Origin: Saezia sanguinis
Lineage (GTDB): Bacteria > Pseudomonadota > Gammaproteobacteria > Burkholderiales > Burkholderiaceae_C
NCBI RefSeq assembly: GCF_003991585.1
Contig: NZ_PQSP01000006.1
Span: 1-64,000 of the forward strand
Reading direction: 5' to 3'
DNA: 64,000 nucleotides
The notes below the pieces were generated by a model that saw only the letters and a list, made by a program, of their open reading frames with translations, made no database searches and had not been told where the DNA came from. Made by a program: the position numbers and the translations under genes. This document shows positions 46,290-56,031 of this stretch, piece by piece (position 1 is the first letter of the stretch; each line of letters starts with the position of its first letter).

Positions 46290-46738
46290 TACAAAACTCC
46301 GATCAGTTCCACTTCAAAAATCACCGGCTGCCCGGCCAGCGGATGGTTGAAATCAAACTTCACAGCCGAGTCACTGACTTCACGCACCATACCGGCATAA
46401 GTGCCAATGCCGTCAGGCATTGGAAACTGCACCACATCACCTTCACTGTAATCTTCGTGATGGTCTCCCAGTTCCTTAAGCAGCTTGCGCGCCACCCACT
46501 GCACCAGTTCCGGGTTGCGCTCGCCAAAAGCCTCTCCGGCGTTTAAACGAAATTCTTTGCGCGTACCTTCCGACAATCCGATCAGAACCTGCTCCAGCGC
46601 AGGCGAGAGTTCTCCGCTGCCCATTCCCAGTGTGGAAGGCTTGCCCGCAAACGTATTGATGATGTCAGCACCATCGGAACCGGCCAGCCGATAATGCAAG
46701 GTCAAAAAAGATTCAGGCCCGACAACAGAAGCAGTCAT
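46289..46738 (-). CDS. fkpB: FKBP-type peptidyl-prolyl isomerase, SlpA/FkpB type
   Basis: A 149-residue cytosolic isomerase with an FKBP fold interrupted by an IF (chaperone) insert, typical of the SlyD/SlpA group. Seen: [41 protein letters not shown], and [21 protein letters not shown] at the C terminus. It lacks the His-rich metal tail of SlyD. Its pairing with ispH is common in proteobacteria. AAAGGA precedes the start. Confidence 0.92.
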   Translation of the reverse strand: MTASVVGPESFLTLHYRLAGSDGADIINTFAGKPSTLGMGSGELSPALEQVLIGLSEGTRKEFRLNAGEAFGERNPELVQWVARKLLKELGDHHEDYSEGDVVQFPMPDGIGTYAGMVREVSDSAVKFDFNHPLAGQPVIFEVELIGVL

Positions 46739-46914
46739 TTCATTCCTTTTGATCAGTATGTAGGGGGTCTTGTTATTGTTTTTGAACCATCAGTTCATGC
46801 TATAAAGATATGTTATTTTAAAGGTTTATGCTTGCCCACGGCAGGTTCAGGCATAAACTCCTGTTACTGGTTCATACAACACACCAACCCGATCTGCTAA
46901 ATACAAATACACCC

Positions 46915-47592
46915 ATGTCACTCAAATCCCTTCCTGCCGATGCGCGCCCGCGCGAAAAACTCATCACCCATGGCGCCAGCTCGCTGGCCGACGTGGAACT
47001 GCTGGCCGTACTGCTGCGCACCGGAACCAAAGGCCGCTCGGTACTGACCATGGCGCAAGAACTGCTCAGCCAGTTCGGTGGACTGGCCGGGCTACTGAAC
47101 ACCAGTTCCGAAGAGCTCAAACAGTTCAAGGGGCTGGGCGGCACCGCCAAACGCGCAGAACTGATTGCTGTGCTGGAGCTGGCACGCCGGGCTTTGGCAC
47201 AAAAGCTCAAAGCCATGCCCGTGTTCACCAGCCTTCAAGCGGTGACCGATTACCTGCAACTGCAACTCGGTGCTTTGCAGCATGAAGTATTTGCCGTACT
47301 GTTTCTGGATACACAGCACCACCTGATTGAGATGAAAAAACTGTTTTACGGCACACTGACACACAGCAGCATTTACCCGCGCGAAGTCGTCATTGCCGCA
47401 TTGATGCATAACGCACATGCCGTCATCCTGGCGCATAACCACCCCTCGGGGCAAACCGCACCGTCGTCAGCCGACAAGCAGGTCACACAGGCACTTACCA
47501 AAGCGCTGGCGCTGGTTGACATTCATGTGCTGGACCATATCATTGTGGGCAAAGGGCAAAGCACCTCCATGGCCGAGCAGGGCCTGTTATAA
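46915..47592 (+). CDS. radC: RadC-family JAB-domain protein
   Basis: 225 residues. An N-terminal helix-hairpin-helix part ([18 protein letters not shown], preceded by FKG) is followed by a JAB/MPN metalloprotease-like domain with the JAMM-type motif [15 protein letters not shown], which supplies two His and one Asp for zinc. The name is historical; a role in DNA repair is not established for the family. The start at 46915 ([16 protein letters not shown]) matches the family, but no ribosome site is obvious. Confidence 0.92.
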   Translation: MSLKSLPADARPREKLITHGASSLADVELLAVLLRTGTKGRSVLTMAQELLSQFGGLAGLLNTSSEELKQFKGLGGTAKRAELIAVLELARRALAQKLKAMPVFTSLQAVTDYLQLQLGALQHEVFAVLFLDTQHHLIEMKKLFYGTLTHSSIYPREVVIAALMHNAHAVILAHNHPSGQTAPSSADKQVTQALTKALALVDIHVLDHIIVGKGQSTSMAEQGLL

Positions 47593-47611
47593 AATACACA
47601 CTTTGGTGCCG

Positions 47612-48316
47612 ATGCACACCCCAATGAAAAAAACCAACCACTCAAACCCCTCTGCTGTTTCTTCACCAGCCCAAGCCGTCAACAGCCTGGCCGACCTGAA
47701 GCAACTCAAAAAAGAATTACAACAGCGTACACAACAGGCAGAAGAAGAAAAAAAACGCGCCCAGGAACAGGCCCACAAAGTGCGGGCTGAGCAAAACCTG
47801 TTTCGCAGCAGCATGGGTGACGTGACACCGCTGAAAAACACGGGCCGGGTTGTGCTCCGCCCACCCAAACCTACTCCCCACCCGAAACAGCGCGAGCAGG
47901 ACGAACAGCGTGTGCTGCAGGAATCACTCTCAGACGAATTTGACGTGGAATCGCTGCTGGATACCGATGAAGCGCTGTCGTTCCGGCAATCCGGCATTGG
48001 CACCGATGTGGTACGCAAACTGCGCCGCGGTCATTGGGCTTTGCAGGCGCAACTGGACCTGCACGGCTACCGTCGCGACGAAGCACGCGAAGCACTGTCG
48101 GCATTCCTGCGTGAAGCCACCAAACAGGGCTTGCGTTGTGTACGCATTGTGCATGGCAAAGGCCTGGGCTCTCCCGGAAAAACACCGGTACTGAAAACCT
48201 GGGTCATGAGCTGGCTAGCGCAAAAAAACGATGTGCTGGCCTATACCCAGGCACGCGCTGCGGAAGGCGGTGCAGGCGCACTGATTGTGCTGCTGCGCAC
48301 GTCGCAGCCTGTATAA
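47612..48316 (+). CDS. Smr-domain protein
   Basis: 234 residues. The N-terminal half is charged and probably coiled coil (LKQLKKELQQRTQQAEEEKK region). A linker follows, then a C-terminal Smr domain (about 140-232) with QLDLHGYRRDEAREALSAF, VRIVHGKGLGSPG and TPVLKTWV. Smr domains of this LDxHG / HGxGxG type are linked to nucleic acid nicking or RNA cleavage. It starts 20 bases after radC; ATGs at 47612 and 47624 are both possible. Confidence 0.88.
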   Translation: MHTPMKKTNHSNPSAVSSPAQAVNSLADLKQLKKELQQRTQQAEEEKKRAQEQAHKVRAEQNLFRSSMGDVTPLKNTGRVVLRPPKPTPHPKQREQDEQRVLQESLSDEFDVESLLDTDEALSFRQSGIGTDVVRKLRRGHWALQAQLDLHGYRRDEAREALSAFLREATKQGLRCVRIVHGKGLGSPGKTPVLKTWVMSWLAQKNDVLAYTQARAAEGGAGALIVLLRTSQPV

Positions 48317-48390
48317 ATTACGGCCAGCCATCGGGAATCATGCCCAACCTCTGGACCATTGTTTTTTGCAAATAGCGTACAGTAGTGGCA

Positions 48391-48409
48391 GCATGGTAAA
48401 GTACCATGC
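48391..48409. repeat. Inverted repeat at the ribD start
   Basis: Perfect 8-bp arms GCATGGTA and TACCATGC with a 3-base loop. The first possible ribD ATG (48406) lies in the right arm. No RFN (FMN riboswitch) pattern was recognised in the short leader. Confidence 0.6.
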
Positions 48410-48435
48410 AGTTGACAACTGTTTTGATGACATTC

Positions 48436-49560
48436 ATGCCCAACAAAAACCAATCAATTCACTGGATGCGCCAGGCACTTGAGCAGGCACAGCAGGCCAT
48501 TTACCTCTCCGACCCCAACCCGCGGGTAGGCTGCGTGCTGGTGGACGCGCAAAACCACTGTATCGGCCGCGGCTATACACAGGCGGTTGGCAGCCCGCAT
48601 GCAGAAATCATGGCCTTGCGTGATGCCCATGCCAAAGGCCATGCCGTGCAGGGCAGCACCGCTTACGTCACGCTTGAGCCCTGTTCACACCATGGCCGCA
48701 CACCGCCGTGTGCCGATGCCTTGATTGCGGCTGGCGTTGCGCGGGTGGTCATTGCCGCAACAGACCCCAACCCGCTGGTTGCCGGACAAGGCATTGAACG
48801 GCTGCGTGCGGCAGGCATTCAGGTAGAAACCGACGTTCTGGCCCATGACAGTGAAGAACTGAATATCGGCTTTTTCTCACGCATGCAGCGCCAGCGCCCG
48901 TGGGTGCGGCTGAAAATGGCCTGCAGCCTGGATGGTAAAACAGCACTGCCCAGCGGCGAAAGCCAATGGATCACCGGCAGCATGGCTCGTGCCGACGGGC
49001 ACCACTGGCGGGCACGCGCCAGCGCCATTCTGACCGGCGTCGGCACCATCCTGGCGGATAATCCGCAACTGAATGTGCGCTCCTGCGAAACACCCAGGCA
49101 GCCATGGCACGCCATTGTCGATACCCACCTGCAAACACCGTCAAATGCCATGCTGCTTGAAACCAGCCCGCAGGTGGTCATCTACACCGCCAGCACAGAT
49201 ACAGCACGCCAGCAGGCACTGCAACAGGCGGGCGCTGCCATATGCGCCGCGCCCCTGTCTGCCGATGGCCATATCGATCTGCCATGGGTTTTGCATGACC
49301 TGGCTCAACGTGAATGCAATGAATTGCACGTGGAAGCCGGCAGCACGCTCAGCAGCGCCCTGCTGAAAGCCGGACTGGCCGATGAACTGCTCGTATATAT
49401 GGCCCCCAGGCTGATGGGTGAGGGCAAAAACTTCATCACCGGTTTTCAGGCCGATACATTGGCACACACCATGAACTTCACCTTCACACAGGTCGAGGTG
49501 CTTGGTGAAGATATACGGCTGATGGCGCGCCGTTATCCGGCCAATGTGCGCCGTTCGTAA
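48436..49560 (+). CDS. ribD: Bifunctional riboflavin deaminase/reductase
   Basis: About 374 residues. The N-terminal deaminase domain has the zinc motif SPHAEIMAL and TLEPCSHHGRTPPC. The C-terminal reductase domain has RLKMACSLDGKTALPSGES, ILTGVGTILADNP and HVEAGSTLSSALL. It converts the pyrimidine intermediate of riboflavin synthesis in two steps. An in-frame ATG at 48406 would add ten residues, but it sits inside an inverted repeat. Neither ATG has a clear ribosome site; 48436 (MPNKNQSIHWM) better matches the family. ribE follows. Confidence 0.93.
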   Translation: MPNKNQSIHWMRQALEQAQQAIYLSDPNPRVGCVLVDAQNHCIGRGYTQAVGSPHAEIMALRDAHAKGHAVQGSTAYVTLEPCSHHGRTPPCADALIAAGVARVVIAATDPNPLVAGQGIERLRAAGIQVETDVLAHDSEELNIGFFSRMQRQRPWVRLKMACSLDGKTALPSGESQWITGSMARADGHHWRARASAILTGVGTILADNPQLNVRSCETPRQPWHAIVDTHLQTPSNAMLLETSPQVVIYTASTDTARQQALQQAGAAICAAPLSADGHIDLPWVLHDLAQRECNELHVEAGSTLSSALLKAGLADELLVYMAPRLMGEGKNFITGFQADTLAHTMNFTFTQVEVLGEDIRLMARRYPANVRRS

Positions 49561-49639
49561 GGGCATGTTATACCCATGCGCACAGGTATTTAGCCGCTTC
49601 ACACTACAATCTTTCTATTAAGAATTGACTGGTTTCATC

Positions 49640-50287
49640 ATGTTCACAGGCATCATCACCGGCGTAGGCCGCATTCAGCAGGCCACACCGCTGGCACAAA
49701 ATACCGGCTCGCCATCACAGCATGGCCTGCACCTGACCATACAGGCCCCGCAAGGCTATCTGGACGATGTACAACTGGGCGACAGCATTGCCCTGAACGG
49801 TGCCTGCATGACCGTCACATCCATCGACAAGCCCAGCCATACTTTCAGCATTGATATTTCTGCCGAAAGCCTGCATAAAACCGCAGGGTTGAACCAGGCG
49901 GGCAACCAGGTCAATCTGGAAAAAGCCATGCAACTGCAAGACCGTCTGGGCGGCCATCTGGTCAGTGGCCATGTTGATGGCATCGGGCATGTACAGCAAA
50001 TGAAGCCGGTAGGCGAATCCTGGCTGCTGGAAGTGCTGGCCCCGCCGGAACTCAGCCGTTTTCTGGCCTATAAAGGCTCGATCACTGTCAATGGTGTGAG
50101 CCTGACGGTCAATCAGGTCAGCGACATTGCGGGCAAAGGTACCGTGGTCAGCATCAACCTGATTCCGCACACGGTACAAAACACCACGCTGGGCCAGTTA
50201 CAGGCCGGCAGCCCGGTCAATCTGGAAATTGACCTGATTGCGCGCTATGTTGAGCGCATGCTGAGCGCCACGCAGGCATTCAGCTAA
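49640..50287 (+). CDS. ribE: Riboflavin synthase, alpha chain
   Basis: A 215-residue enzyme with the typical internal duplication of lumazine-binding domains: MFTGIITGVGRIQQ opens the first and GHVDGIGHVQQM the second. SIALNGACMTV and SITVNGVSLTVNQV are matching substrate segments. It dismutates two lumazine molecules to riboflavin. It lies 79 bases after ribD in the same pathway. ATG 49640 gives the universal MFTGI start. Confidence 0.95.
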   Translation: MFTGIITGVGRIQQATPLAQNTGSPSQHGLHLTIQAPQGYLDDVQLGDSIALNGACMTVTSIDKPSHTFSIDISAESLHKTAGLNQAGNQVNLEKAMQLQDRLGGHLVSGHVDGIGHVQQMKPVGESWLLEVLAPPELSRFLAYKGSITVNGVSLTVNQVSDIAGKGTVVSINLIPHTVQNTTLGQLQAGSPVNLEIDLIARYVERMLSATQAFS

Positions 50288-50307
50288 GAAGGCCTGCAGC
50301 CCTATGA

Positions 50308-50970
50308 CTACCAGCCGGCGGGCTGGCGTGCGCGCATTGCTTTCAGAATGATTTCGGCGGTTTCGGCACGCTCCGCACCTTTGGCAAAATCATAAGCCGT
50401 CAGCCCCTGCTGGTTTTTCAGCTCGGGGTCCGCCCCCTCCTGCAACAGCAGCTCCACACCGGCATCGCTGCCATAGTGCGCAGCCATCATCAGCGGCGTT
50501 GTGCTGTTAGGCGACTCTGCATCAATGTAGGCGTAATTTTCCAGCATCAGCGCAATCAGCGCCGGGTCATTTTGCGAAGCCGCGTAATGCAGCGGTGTCC
50601 AGCCTGTCTTATTGACCAGCGCTTCACGCGCAATCAAAGCCTGGGCCTGCGGCAGCAGGCCTTTAATGGCTGCCATCATCAAAGGTGATTCGTCATGGCT
50701 GTTCAGATAGTTCACATCGGTGCGCTGGTCGGCAATCAGCACGTCAGCCACTTTCAGCGCATCTGACTGCAACGCCAGTACCAGTGCACATTGCCCGCTG
50801 GCATCTTTGGTATTGGGGTCCACACCCCGGCTGAGCATGGTTTTGACCTGGCTGACATCATCGGCTTTAACCGCATCCAGAAAATCGCTGCGGCTATCCG
50901 CCTGGCTGCTGATTCCTGTCAGCAGCAGCAACACCAGCATTCCATAATGGATCAGATAATGTCTTTTCAT
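50308..50970 (-). CDS. Secreted ankyrin-repeat protein
   Basis: A 220-residue protein with a signal peptide (MKRHYLIHYGMLVLLLLTG, cleavage likely after the SSQA region), so it should work in the periplasm. About five ankyrin repeats follow: GRGVDPNTKDASGQCALVLA-like, KTGWTPLHYAASQNDPALIA, NSTTPLMMAAHYGSDAGVEL and NQQGLTAYDFAKGAE can be seen. It overlaps tatD by 4 bases and is read with it. Ankyrin repeats mediate protein binding; the partner is unknown. Confidence 0.85.
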   Translation of the reverse strand: MKRHYLIHYGMLVLLLLTGISSQADSRSDFLDAVKADDVSQVKTMLSRGVDPNTKDASGQCALVLALQSDALKVADVLIADQRTDVNYLNSHDESPLMMAAIKGLLPQAQALIAREALVNKTGWTPLHYAASQNDPALIALMLENYAYIDAESPNSTTPLMMAAHYGSDAGVELLLQEGADPELKNQQGLTAYDFAKGAERAETAEIILKAMRARQPAGW

Positions 50971-51761
50971 GCTGTACCCTTTACTTTTGCAAATAGTGTT
51001 TCAAAATTCCGCGTTGTCTGCGCCCCCACATGCGCTGCATCGGTACGCCACAGGTCAGCCAGTACCGCTGCAACAAATGGCACGTAGGCAGGCATATTCG
51101 TTTTGCCCCGGTACGGCACCGGCGCCAGATAGGGGCTGTCGGTTTCTATCAGGCACGCGTCATGCGGCACCATTTGCGCCACCTCACGCAACTGCGCCGC
51201 ATTCTTGAACGTCAGTATGCCTGAAAAAGAAATATAAAACCCCAGATCCAGCGCCTGCCGGGCCACATCCATGGTTTCTGTGAAACAGTGGAACACGCCC
51301 TGGATTTTCCCTGGCCCGTTCACCGCTTCTTTCAGCATGGCCACCGTATCCGCCGCGGCCGCCCGTGTATGAATCACCAGCGGCAAAGCCGCCTCGCGCG
51401 CCGCTTCAATATGGGTGCTGAACCGGTCGCGCTGCCACTGCATCTGCGCATGGCTGCGCTCACCAAATTGAAAATAATCCAGCCCCGTTTCGCCAATGGC
51501 AACCACACGTGCATCAGCAGCACGGCTCAGCAGGTCAGATTTCAAAGGCTCCTGGTCGTGTTCATTTTCCGGATGCACGCCAATGCTGGCCCACAGGTTG
51601 GCGTGCGTATGCGCCAGTTGGCGTACCTGCTCAAAATCTGCCAGCGTGGTGCTGATGCACAGTGCCTGCGTGACCCTGGCCTGCTGCATTTGCAGCAGTA
51701 CCTGGTCCATTTGCGATACCAATGAAGCATCGCTGAGATGGCAGTGTGAATCTACAAACAT
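50967..51761 (-). CDS. tatD: TatD-family metal-dependent hydrolase (DNase)
   Basis: A 264-residue TIM-barrel nuclease of the TatD family. Metal-ligand residues are in FVDSHCHL, AIGETGLDYF, LVIHTRAA, GVFHCFTE and LIETDSPYLAP. Family members act as 3'-5' DNA exonucleases or deoxyribonucleases. The gene lies just downstream of a hairpin that looks like a terminator, and is followed by the ankyrin gene. Confidence 0.93.
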   Translation of the reverse strand: MFVDSHCHLSDASLVSQMDQVLLQMQQARVTQALCISTTLADFEQVRQLAHTHANLWASIGVHPENEHDQEPLKSDLLSRAADARVVAIGETGLDYFQFGERSHAQMQWQRDRFSTHIEAAREAALPLVIHTRAAAADTVAMLKEAVNGPGKIQGVFHCFTETMDVARQALDLGFYISFSGILTFKNAAQLREVAQMVPHDACLIETDSPYLAPVPYRGKTNMPAYVPFVAAVLADLWRTDAAHVGAQTTRNFETLFAKVKGTA

Positions 51762-51779
51762 GGAACCCCATTACGTAAA

Positions 51780-51804
51780 AATCGGTTCATTCAATGAACC
51801 GATT
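51780..51804 (-). terminator. Terminator or attenuator between pilZ and tatD
   Basis: AATCGGTTCATT and AATGAACCGATT form a near-continuous palindrome, followed on the minus strand by five T. The T-run ends within about 20 bases of the tatD ATG. Confidence 0.75.
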
Positions 51805-51852
51805 CATTATTGGATCAACCCGGCAGACAAGGCAGGCAGCAAGTACCAGCAA

Positions 51853-52230
51853 TTACATGGTATGCGTTACACGCCCATGCGGTACAAAACTCGCCAGCAA
51901 CGCCTCAATCTGCGTCTTCAACTGCTTGCACTGCTCGTTATCAGGAAAAATAATACCAATGCCCTGCGGTCTTTGGCCCGATGAGTGCTCCGGTGTAATC
52001 CAGGCCACCTTGCCCGTTACCGCAAAACGCTGCGGATTATTCGGCAGCGAAACCAGCGCATACACACTATCCCCCATCTGGTATTTTTTAGAAGTGGGAA
52101 TAAACAATCCGCCCTGGCGAAACTGGGAAATATACGCCAGATACAGTGCCGTCACCCCTTTGATATTCAATTGAATCACACTGGGGCGTGCAGCAGATGG
52201 CACGGGCTGAGGATTTGCACTTGCATTCAT
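51853..52230 (-). CDS. pilZ: PilZ-domain protein, type IV pilus PilZ type
   Basis: 125 residues. The PilZ barrel is seen as YLAYISQFRQGGLFIPTSKK, then VYALVSLPNNPQRFAVTGKV and GIGIIFPDNE. The N-terminal RxxxR and the D/NxSxxG motifs needed to bind c-di-GMP are missing, as in the founding PilZ of type IV pili. Its place between holB and tatD is the usual one for that protein. It probably helps pilus assembly by contacting PilB and FimX-like partners. Confidence 0.87.
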   Translation of the reverse strand: MNASANPQPVPSAARPSVIQLNIKGVTALYLAYISQFRQGGLFIPTSKKYQMGDSVYALVSLPNNPQRFAVTGKVAWITPEHSSGQRPQGIGIIFPDNEQCKQLKTQIEALLASFVPHGRVTHTM

Positions 52231-52356
52231 AATAGATCGTCTTCGCAGCGGGTTACTTCTTCACACCCTCATTATAACGGGTGAATCAAACCGCATTGAG
52301 GTAAAACTGCACAGGACCAGCAGTTTTATCCCCTATTGCACACGCCAGGCACGTTT

Positions 52357-53367
52357 TCAGCCTGACAGCACCTGCTGTGCCCTGCTGAGCAGTGCCTGGG
52401 CATAAAGAGTCGCATTCCAGGGGTGCTCGGCTTTGCGGCTGGCCTGCATGATCTCCTGCGACCAGGCCAGCACCAGTGGCCGGTTGACCTTTTGCGGCAG
52501 GTGTTTCAGATCAAAAAAACGCGGTGTTGCACCTGTTTGCACTGCCAGCAGGTCATGGCAGAGTTTGCCGACCGTATCCAGCATCTGTGCCGGGGTCATA
52601 TCCTCCAGCACGGCCATTTGCCCCTGGGCCAGTCCGCGTGGAATCTGCTGCCATTTCTGCGCAGTCATCCCCTGCTCAACCAATTGCACCGCCAATGCCG
52701 GCCGGCCACCAGCAGCCGCCAGCAACACCTGTGGCGCTTCAACGCCCTGCTGCTCCAGCCACGCCAAAGCTTCTGCCGGCTCAGGCCAGTGCATCTGATA
52801 CACCTGGCAACGGCTGCGTATTGTCGGCAACAGACGCTGCGCGTTTTCACTGACCAGAATAAACCGTGTATGGCCGGGCGGCTCTTCCAGCGTTTTCAGC
52901 AAGGTGTTGGCCGATACCGTATTCATCCGCTCTGCCGGATAAATCACCACCACCTGTCCCGGGCGGCGCGCTGCCGTGCGCTGGGTAAATTCAATCATTG
53001 ACCGCAACGCTTCAATGCGGATTTCTTTGCTGGGCTTGCGCTTTTTATCATCGCTGCCGGCAGCCTCCGGCTCTTCCTCACCCCAATGCAAAGCAAGGGC
53101 CAGCTCCTGCGGCAGCAGAACCCTCAGGTCGGGGTGTGTATGCGCTTTCACCATGTGGCAGCTCTCACAGTGCCCGCAGGCGACTCCCCCCTGCGGCGAA
53201 TCACACAGCCAGGCCCGCGCCAGCGCCAGCGCCAGATCAAACTGGTTCAGCCCGCCAGGCCCGGCCAGCAGCCAGGCATGTCCCTGCCGCTGCACCAGCG
53301 CCTGTAGCTGCCTGCTGATCCAGGGCGCCAGTTGTGCCGGCTGCATATCTTCATTGCCTGCGGCCAT
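52357..53367 (-). CDS. holB: DNA polymerase III, delta-prime subunit
   Basis: A 336-residue clamp-loader subunit. The AAA+ fold has a degenerate P-loop (LLAGPGGLNQFDLALALA), as expected for delta-prime. The zinc-binding group ACGHCESCHMV, EIRIEALRSMIEFTQRTAAR, ANTLLKTLEEPPGHTRFIL (sensor 1 region) and TIRSRCQ follow. The start at 53367 shares one base with the tmk stop (TAATG); an upstream ATG at 53388 would overlap tmk by 22 bases. Confidence 0.94.
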   Translation of the reverse strand: MAAGNEDMQPAQLAPWISRQLQALVQRQGHAWLLAGPGGLNQFDLALALARAWLCDSPQGGVACGHCESCHMVKAHTHPDLRVLLPQELALALHWGEEEPEAAGSDDKKRKPSKEIRIEALRSMIEFTQRTAARRPGQVVVIYPAERMNTVSANTLLKTLEEPPGHTRFILVSENAQRLLPTIRSRCQVYQMHWPEPAEALAWLEQQGVEAPQVLLAAAGGRPALAVQLVEQGMTAQKWQQIPRGLAQGQMAVLEDMTPAQMLDTVGKLCHDLLAVQTGATPRFFDLKHLPQKVNRPLVLAWSQEIMQASRKAEHPWNATLYAQALLSRAQQVLSG

Positions 53368-53996
53368 TACAGAATCCCTCTGCTGCACAGGGCCTGCTGC
53401 ACCTGCTCGGCCACCGCCTCAATTGATAATGACGCATCAATTCTGGCAAAGCGCTGTGGGAACTGCTGCATTCGGGCTGCGTAGCCCTTGGCAACCAGCT
53501 CAAAAAAGCCTTGCGGTTCACTCTCAAAACGGTCCGGCACCCGTACCGGCCCCAGCCGTTTGGCGGCCTGCTCAGCCGGCAGGTCAAACCACAAGGTCAC
53601 ATCCGGCTGCGTACCCTGCTGCACCCATTGTTCCAGATGCTGCAACACCTCCAGATCAAACCCGCGGCCATACCCCTGGTAGGCAAAGGTTGAATCGGTA
53701 AAGCGGTCGCACAATACCGCCGCCCCGCGTTGCAGCGCAGGCAGAATCACCTGCGCAAGGTGATCGCGGCGTGCTGCAAAAATCAGCAAGGACTCGGTCA
53801 GCGCATCCATCGGGTCATTGAGCACCAATGAGCGCAGCGTTTCAGCCAGGGCGGTTCCCCCCGGCTCGCGTGTGCGCACCACTTCGCGGCCGGCAGCAGC
53901 CAGGGCTTGCGCCGTGCGCTCGATATGGCTGGACTTGCCAGCGCCGTCAATGCCCTCAAACGTAATGAAAATACCGTGGCCAGTTGGTTTGTTCAT
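53367..53996 (-). CDS. tmk: Thymidylate kinase
   Basis: A 209-residue kinase that makes dTDP from dTMP. The P-loop [16 protein letters not shown], the DR[YF] motif as [18 protein letters not shown], and REPGGT of the substrate site are all present. Overlaps mltG by 4 bases and holB by 1, forming mltG-tmk-holB-pilZ. Confidence 0.96.
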   Translation of the reverse strand: MNKPTGHGIFITFEGIDGAGKSSHIERTAQALAAAGREVVRTREPGGTALAETLRSLVLNDPMDALTESLLIFAARRDHLAQVILPALQRGAAVLCDRFTDSTFAYQGYGRGFDLEVLQHLEQWVQQGTQPDVTLWFDLPAEQAAKRLGPVRVPDRFESEPQGFFELVAKGYAARMQQFPQRFARIDASLSIEAVAEQVQQALCSRGIL

Positions 53997-55078
53997 TGCT
54001 CACTCACAGTTGAAGACGGGCGCGGTGGTGTGGAGCGGCCCCGGATGTAATGGTCTACCGCACGGTTATGGTCGTTCAGCGAATCGCTGAAATGGCTGCT
54101 GCCATCACCCCGCGATACAAAATACAATGCACTGGTTTTAGCCGGATGCACTGCCGCCAGCAGCGAATCCCGGCCCGGCATGGCAATCGGGGTTGGTGTC
54201 AGGCCCGCGCGGGTGTAGGTGTTATAAGGCGTATCGGTATCCAGATTTCTGCGCGTAATGCGCCCGGTGTAACTGTCGCCCAGCCCGTAAACCACGGTCG
54301 GGTCGGTCTGCAACAGCATGCCACGGTTCAGCCGGTTGATGAAAACACCTGCCACCATGAACCGGTCCTGCGGCCGGCCGGTTTCCTTCTCAATGATAGA
54401 GGCCAGAATCAGCGCCTCATACGGGGTTTTCAGCGGCAGTCCCTGGTCACGCTCCTGCCATACCTGCTCCAGCGTCTTATCCATCATGTGCATGGCACGC
54501 CGCAGGATATGCAGGTCGCTGCTGCCTTTGCTGAACGTATAGGTATCCGGAAAAAACATCCCTTCCGGGTGGACTCCGGGCTTGCCCAGCGCCTCCATGA
54601 TCTGTGCATCGGTCATCTGCGCCGTATCGTGTTTGATATCGGGCGCCTGTGCCAGCCGCTGGCGTATCTGGGCAAAAGTCCACCCCTCCACAAACACAAT
54701 GGTCTGGTAGGTTTCAGCCCCCAGAACCAGTTTTTCCAAAATGCTGCGCGGCGTATCAGTTGCGGTAAATTCATAGCTCCCGGCACGGATAGCACGGGCC
54801 TGCCCCGACCATCTGAAATACTGGTACAGCAGTTCCGGATGCGTCTGCACCCCTGCATTCACAATGGTCTGCGCAGCGACACGGGCTGAGGTGCCCGGGG
54901 CAATCTCAACCTCCACCGCGGACTGCGTCATCGACACCGGCGCATCAATCCACCACCATGCCCCGGCAGCCAGCGCCACCCCCGCCACAATAGCCAGCAT
55001 GATCAGCCGGCTCAATAGCCTGCCTATAAAGGATGGTTTGCGCGGCTTTTTTTTCTGGGTTGCTTTCTGTTCAGCCAT
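53993..55078 (-). CDS. mltG: Endolytic peptidoglycan transglycosylase (YceG-like)
   Basis: A 361-residue inner-membrane lytic transglycosylase. It has a basic cytoplasmic start (about 1-20, KKKPRKPSF), one membrane segment (about 24-46), a LysM-like part ([16 protein letters not shown]) and the YceG catalytic domain. The catalytic glutamate lies in [12 protein letters not shown], followed by [20 protein letters not shown] and [16 protein letters not shown]. It is thought to cut nascent glycan strands and fix their length. First gene of the operon, divergent from ygfZ. Confidence 0.95.
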   Translation of the reverse strand: MAEQKATQKKKPRKPSFIGRLLSRLIMLAIVAGVALAAGAWWWIDAPVSMTQSAVEVEIAPGTSARVAAQTIVNAGVQTHPELLYQYFRWSGQARAIRAGSYEFTATDTPRSILEKLVLGAETYQTIVFVEGWTFAQIRQRLAQAPDIKHDTAQMTDAQIMEALGKPGVHPEGMFFPDTYTFSKGSSDLHILRRAMHMMDKTLEQVWQERDQGLPLKTPYEALILASIIEKETGRPQDRFMVAGVFINRLNRGMLLQTDPTVVYGLGDSYTGRITRRNLDTDTPYNTYTRAGLTPTPIAMPGRDSLLAAVHPAKTSALYFVSRGDGSSHFSDSLNDHNRAVDHYIRGRSTPPRPSSTVSEQ

Positions 55079-55122
55079 AATACTTACTGTACTTCCTCCA
55101 ATTTACCCGCAATGTCTCCCAT

Positions 55123-56031
55123 ATGAACACGCATGGAATCGTCAAACTGAACCACCTGGGCATTATCCGGGCGGCCGGGCCGGATGCCGCCAGTTTTCTG
55201 CATGGACAACTCAGCAACGACATGACACACCTGGATGCCCAGCACGCCAGGCTTGCCGCATACTGCTCTGCCCAGGGCCGCATGCTGGCCAGCTTCATTG
55301 TGATCAAAAGCACCCCGGAAGAACTGCTGCTGATCTGTGCGGCCGACCTGCTGGAAGCCACCCTGAAACGATTATCCATGTTTGTGCTGCGGGCCAAAGT
55401 CAAACTGACCAATGCCAGCAGCGAACTGTCATTATATGGCCTGGCATGTTCTCCAGAACGCATGCCGGATTTTCTGGTGCCGGCTGCTGCGCCATGGGCC
55501 TGCCAGCACCATGATGCACGCCTGGCGGTCCGGCTGCCAGATGCCGCGGGCACCCAGCGTTACCTGATCGTCGCATCCTCACAACAAACCCTGCCGGCCT
55601 TTGCCGCGCTGCCAGAATCCACCTGGGACTGGCTCGAAATCCAAAGCGGCATTCCCATGGTCCGCCAGCAGATCCGGGAGCAGTATGTGCCCCAGATGCT
55701 CAATTACGAATCCATCGGCGGCATTGACTTTGCCAAAGGCTGCTATCCGGGGCAGGAGGTCATCTCCCGCAGCCAGTTCCGTGGCACATTGAAGCGGCAC
55801 ACCTATCTGCTTTCCAGCAGTCAGGCGCTGCAACCCGGTGAAGAGGTCCTGACCACCACAGATCCGGCCCAGCCGGCCGGCGCAATCATTGCAGCAGCGC
55901 CCGGCCCCGATCACGGCTGGAGTGCGCTGGCCGTACTGCGCACCGATGATGCACAACCGCCGCTGAAAACCGCTTCCGGGGCTGATGTCAACATAAAGCC
56001 GCTGCCCTACCCCTTACGTACCGACTTCTAA
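55123..56031 (+). CDS. ygfZ: Folate-binding protein YgfZ (Fe-S cluster biogenesis)
   Basis: A 302-residue GcvT-like protein that uses tetrahydrofolate to support assembly or repair of certain Fe-S enzymes, such as methylthiotransferases. The signature cysteine motif KGCYPGQEVISRSQFRG is present near residue 205. The N-terminal LHGQLSNDMTHLDAQHARLA and the middle RLSMFVLRAKVKLTNA also fit. Divergent from mltG with only 44 bases between. Confidence 0.92.
   Translation: MNTHGIVKLNHLGIIRAAGPDAASFLHGQLSNDMTHLDAQHARLAAYCSAQGRMLASFIVIKSTPEELLLICAADLLEATLKRLSMFVLRAKVKLTNASSELSLYGLACSPERMPDFLVPAAAPWACQHHDARLAVRLPDAAGTQRYLIVASSQQTLPAFAALPESTWDWLEIQSGIPMVRQQIREQYVPQMLNYESIGGIDFAKGCYPGQEVISRSQFRGTLKRHTYLLSSSQALQPGEEVLTTTDPAQPAGAIIAAAPGPDHGWSALAVLRTDDAQPPLKTASGADVNIKPLPYPLRTDF

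Noticed and set aside
48317..48435. FMN riboswitch before ribD
   Set aside because: The leader is only about 120 bases and lacks the conserved RFN segments.
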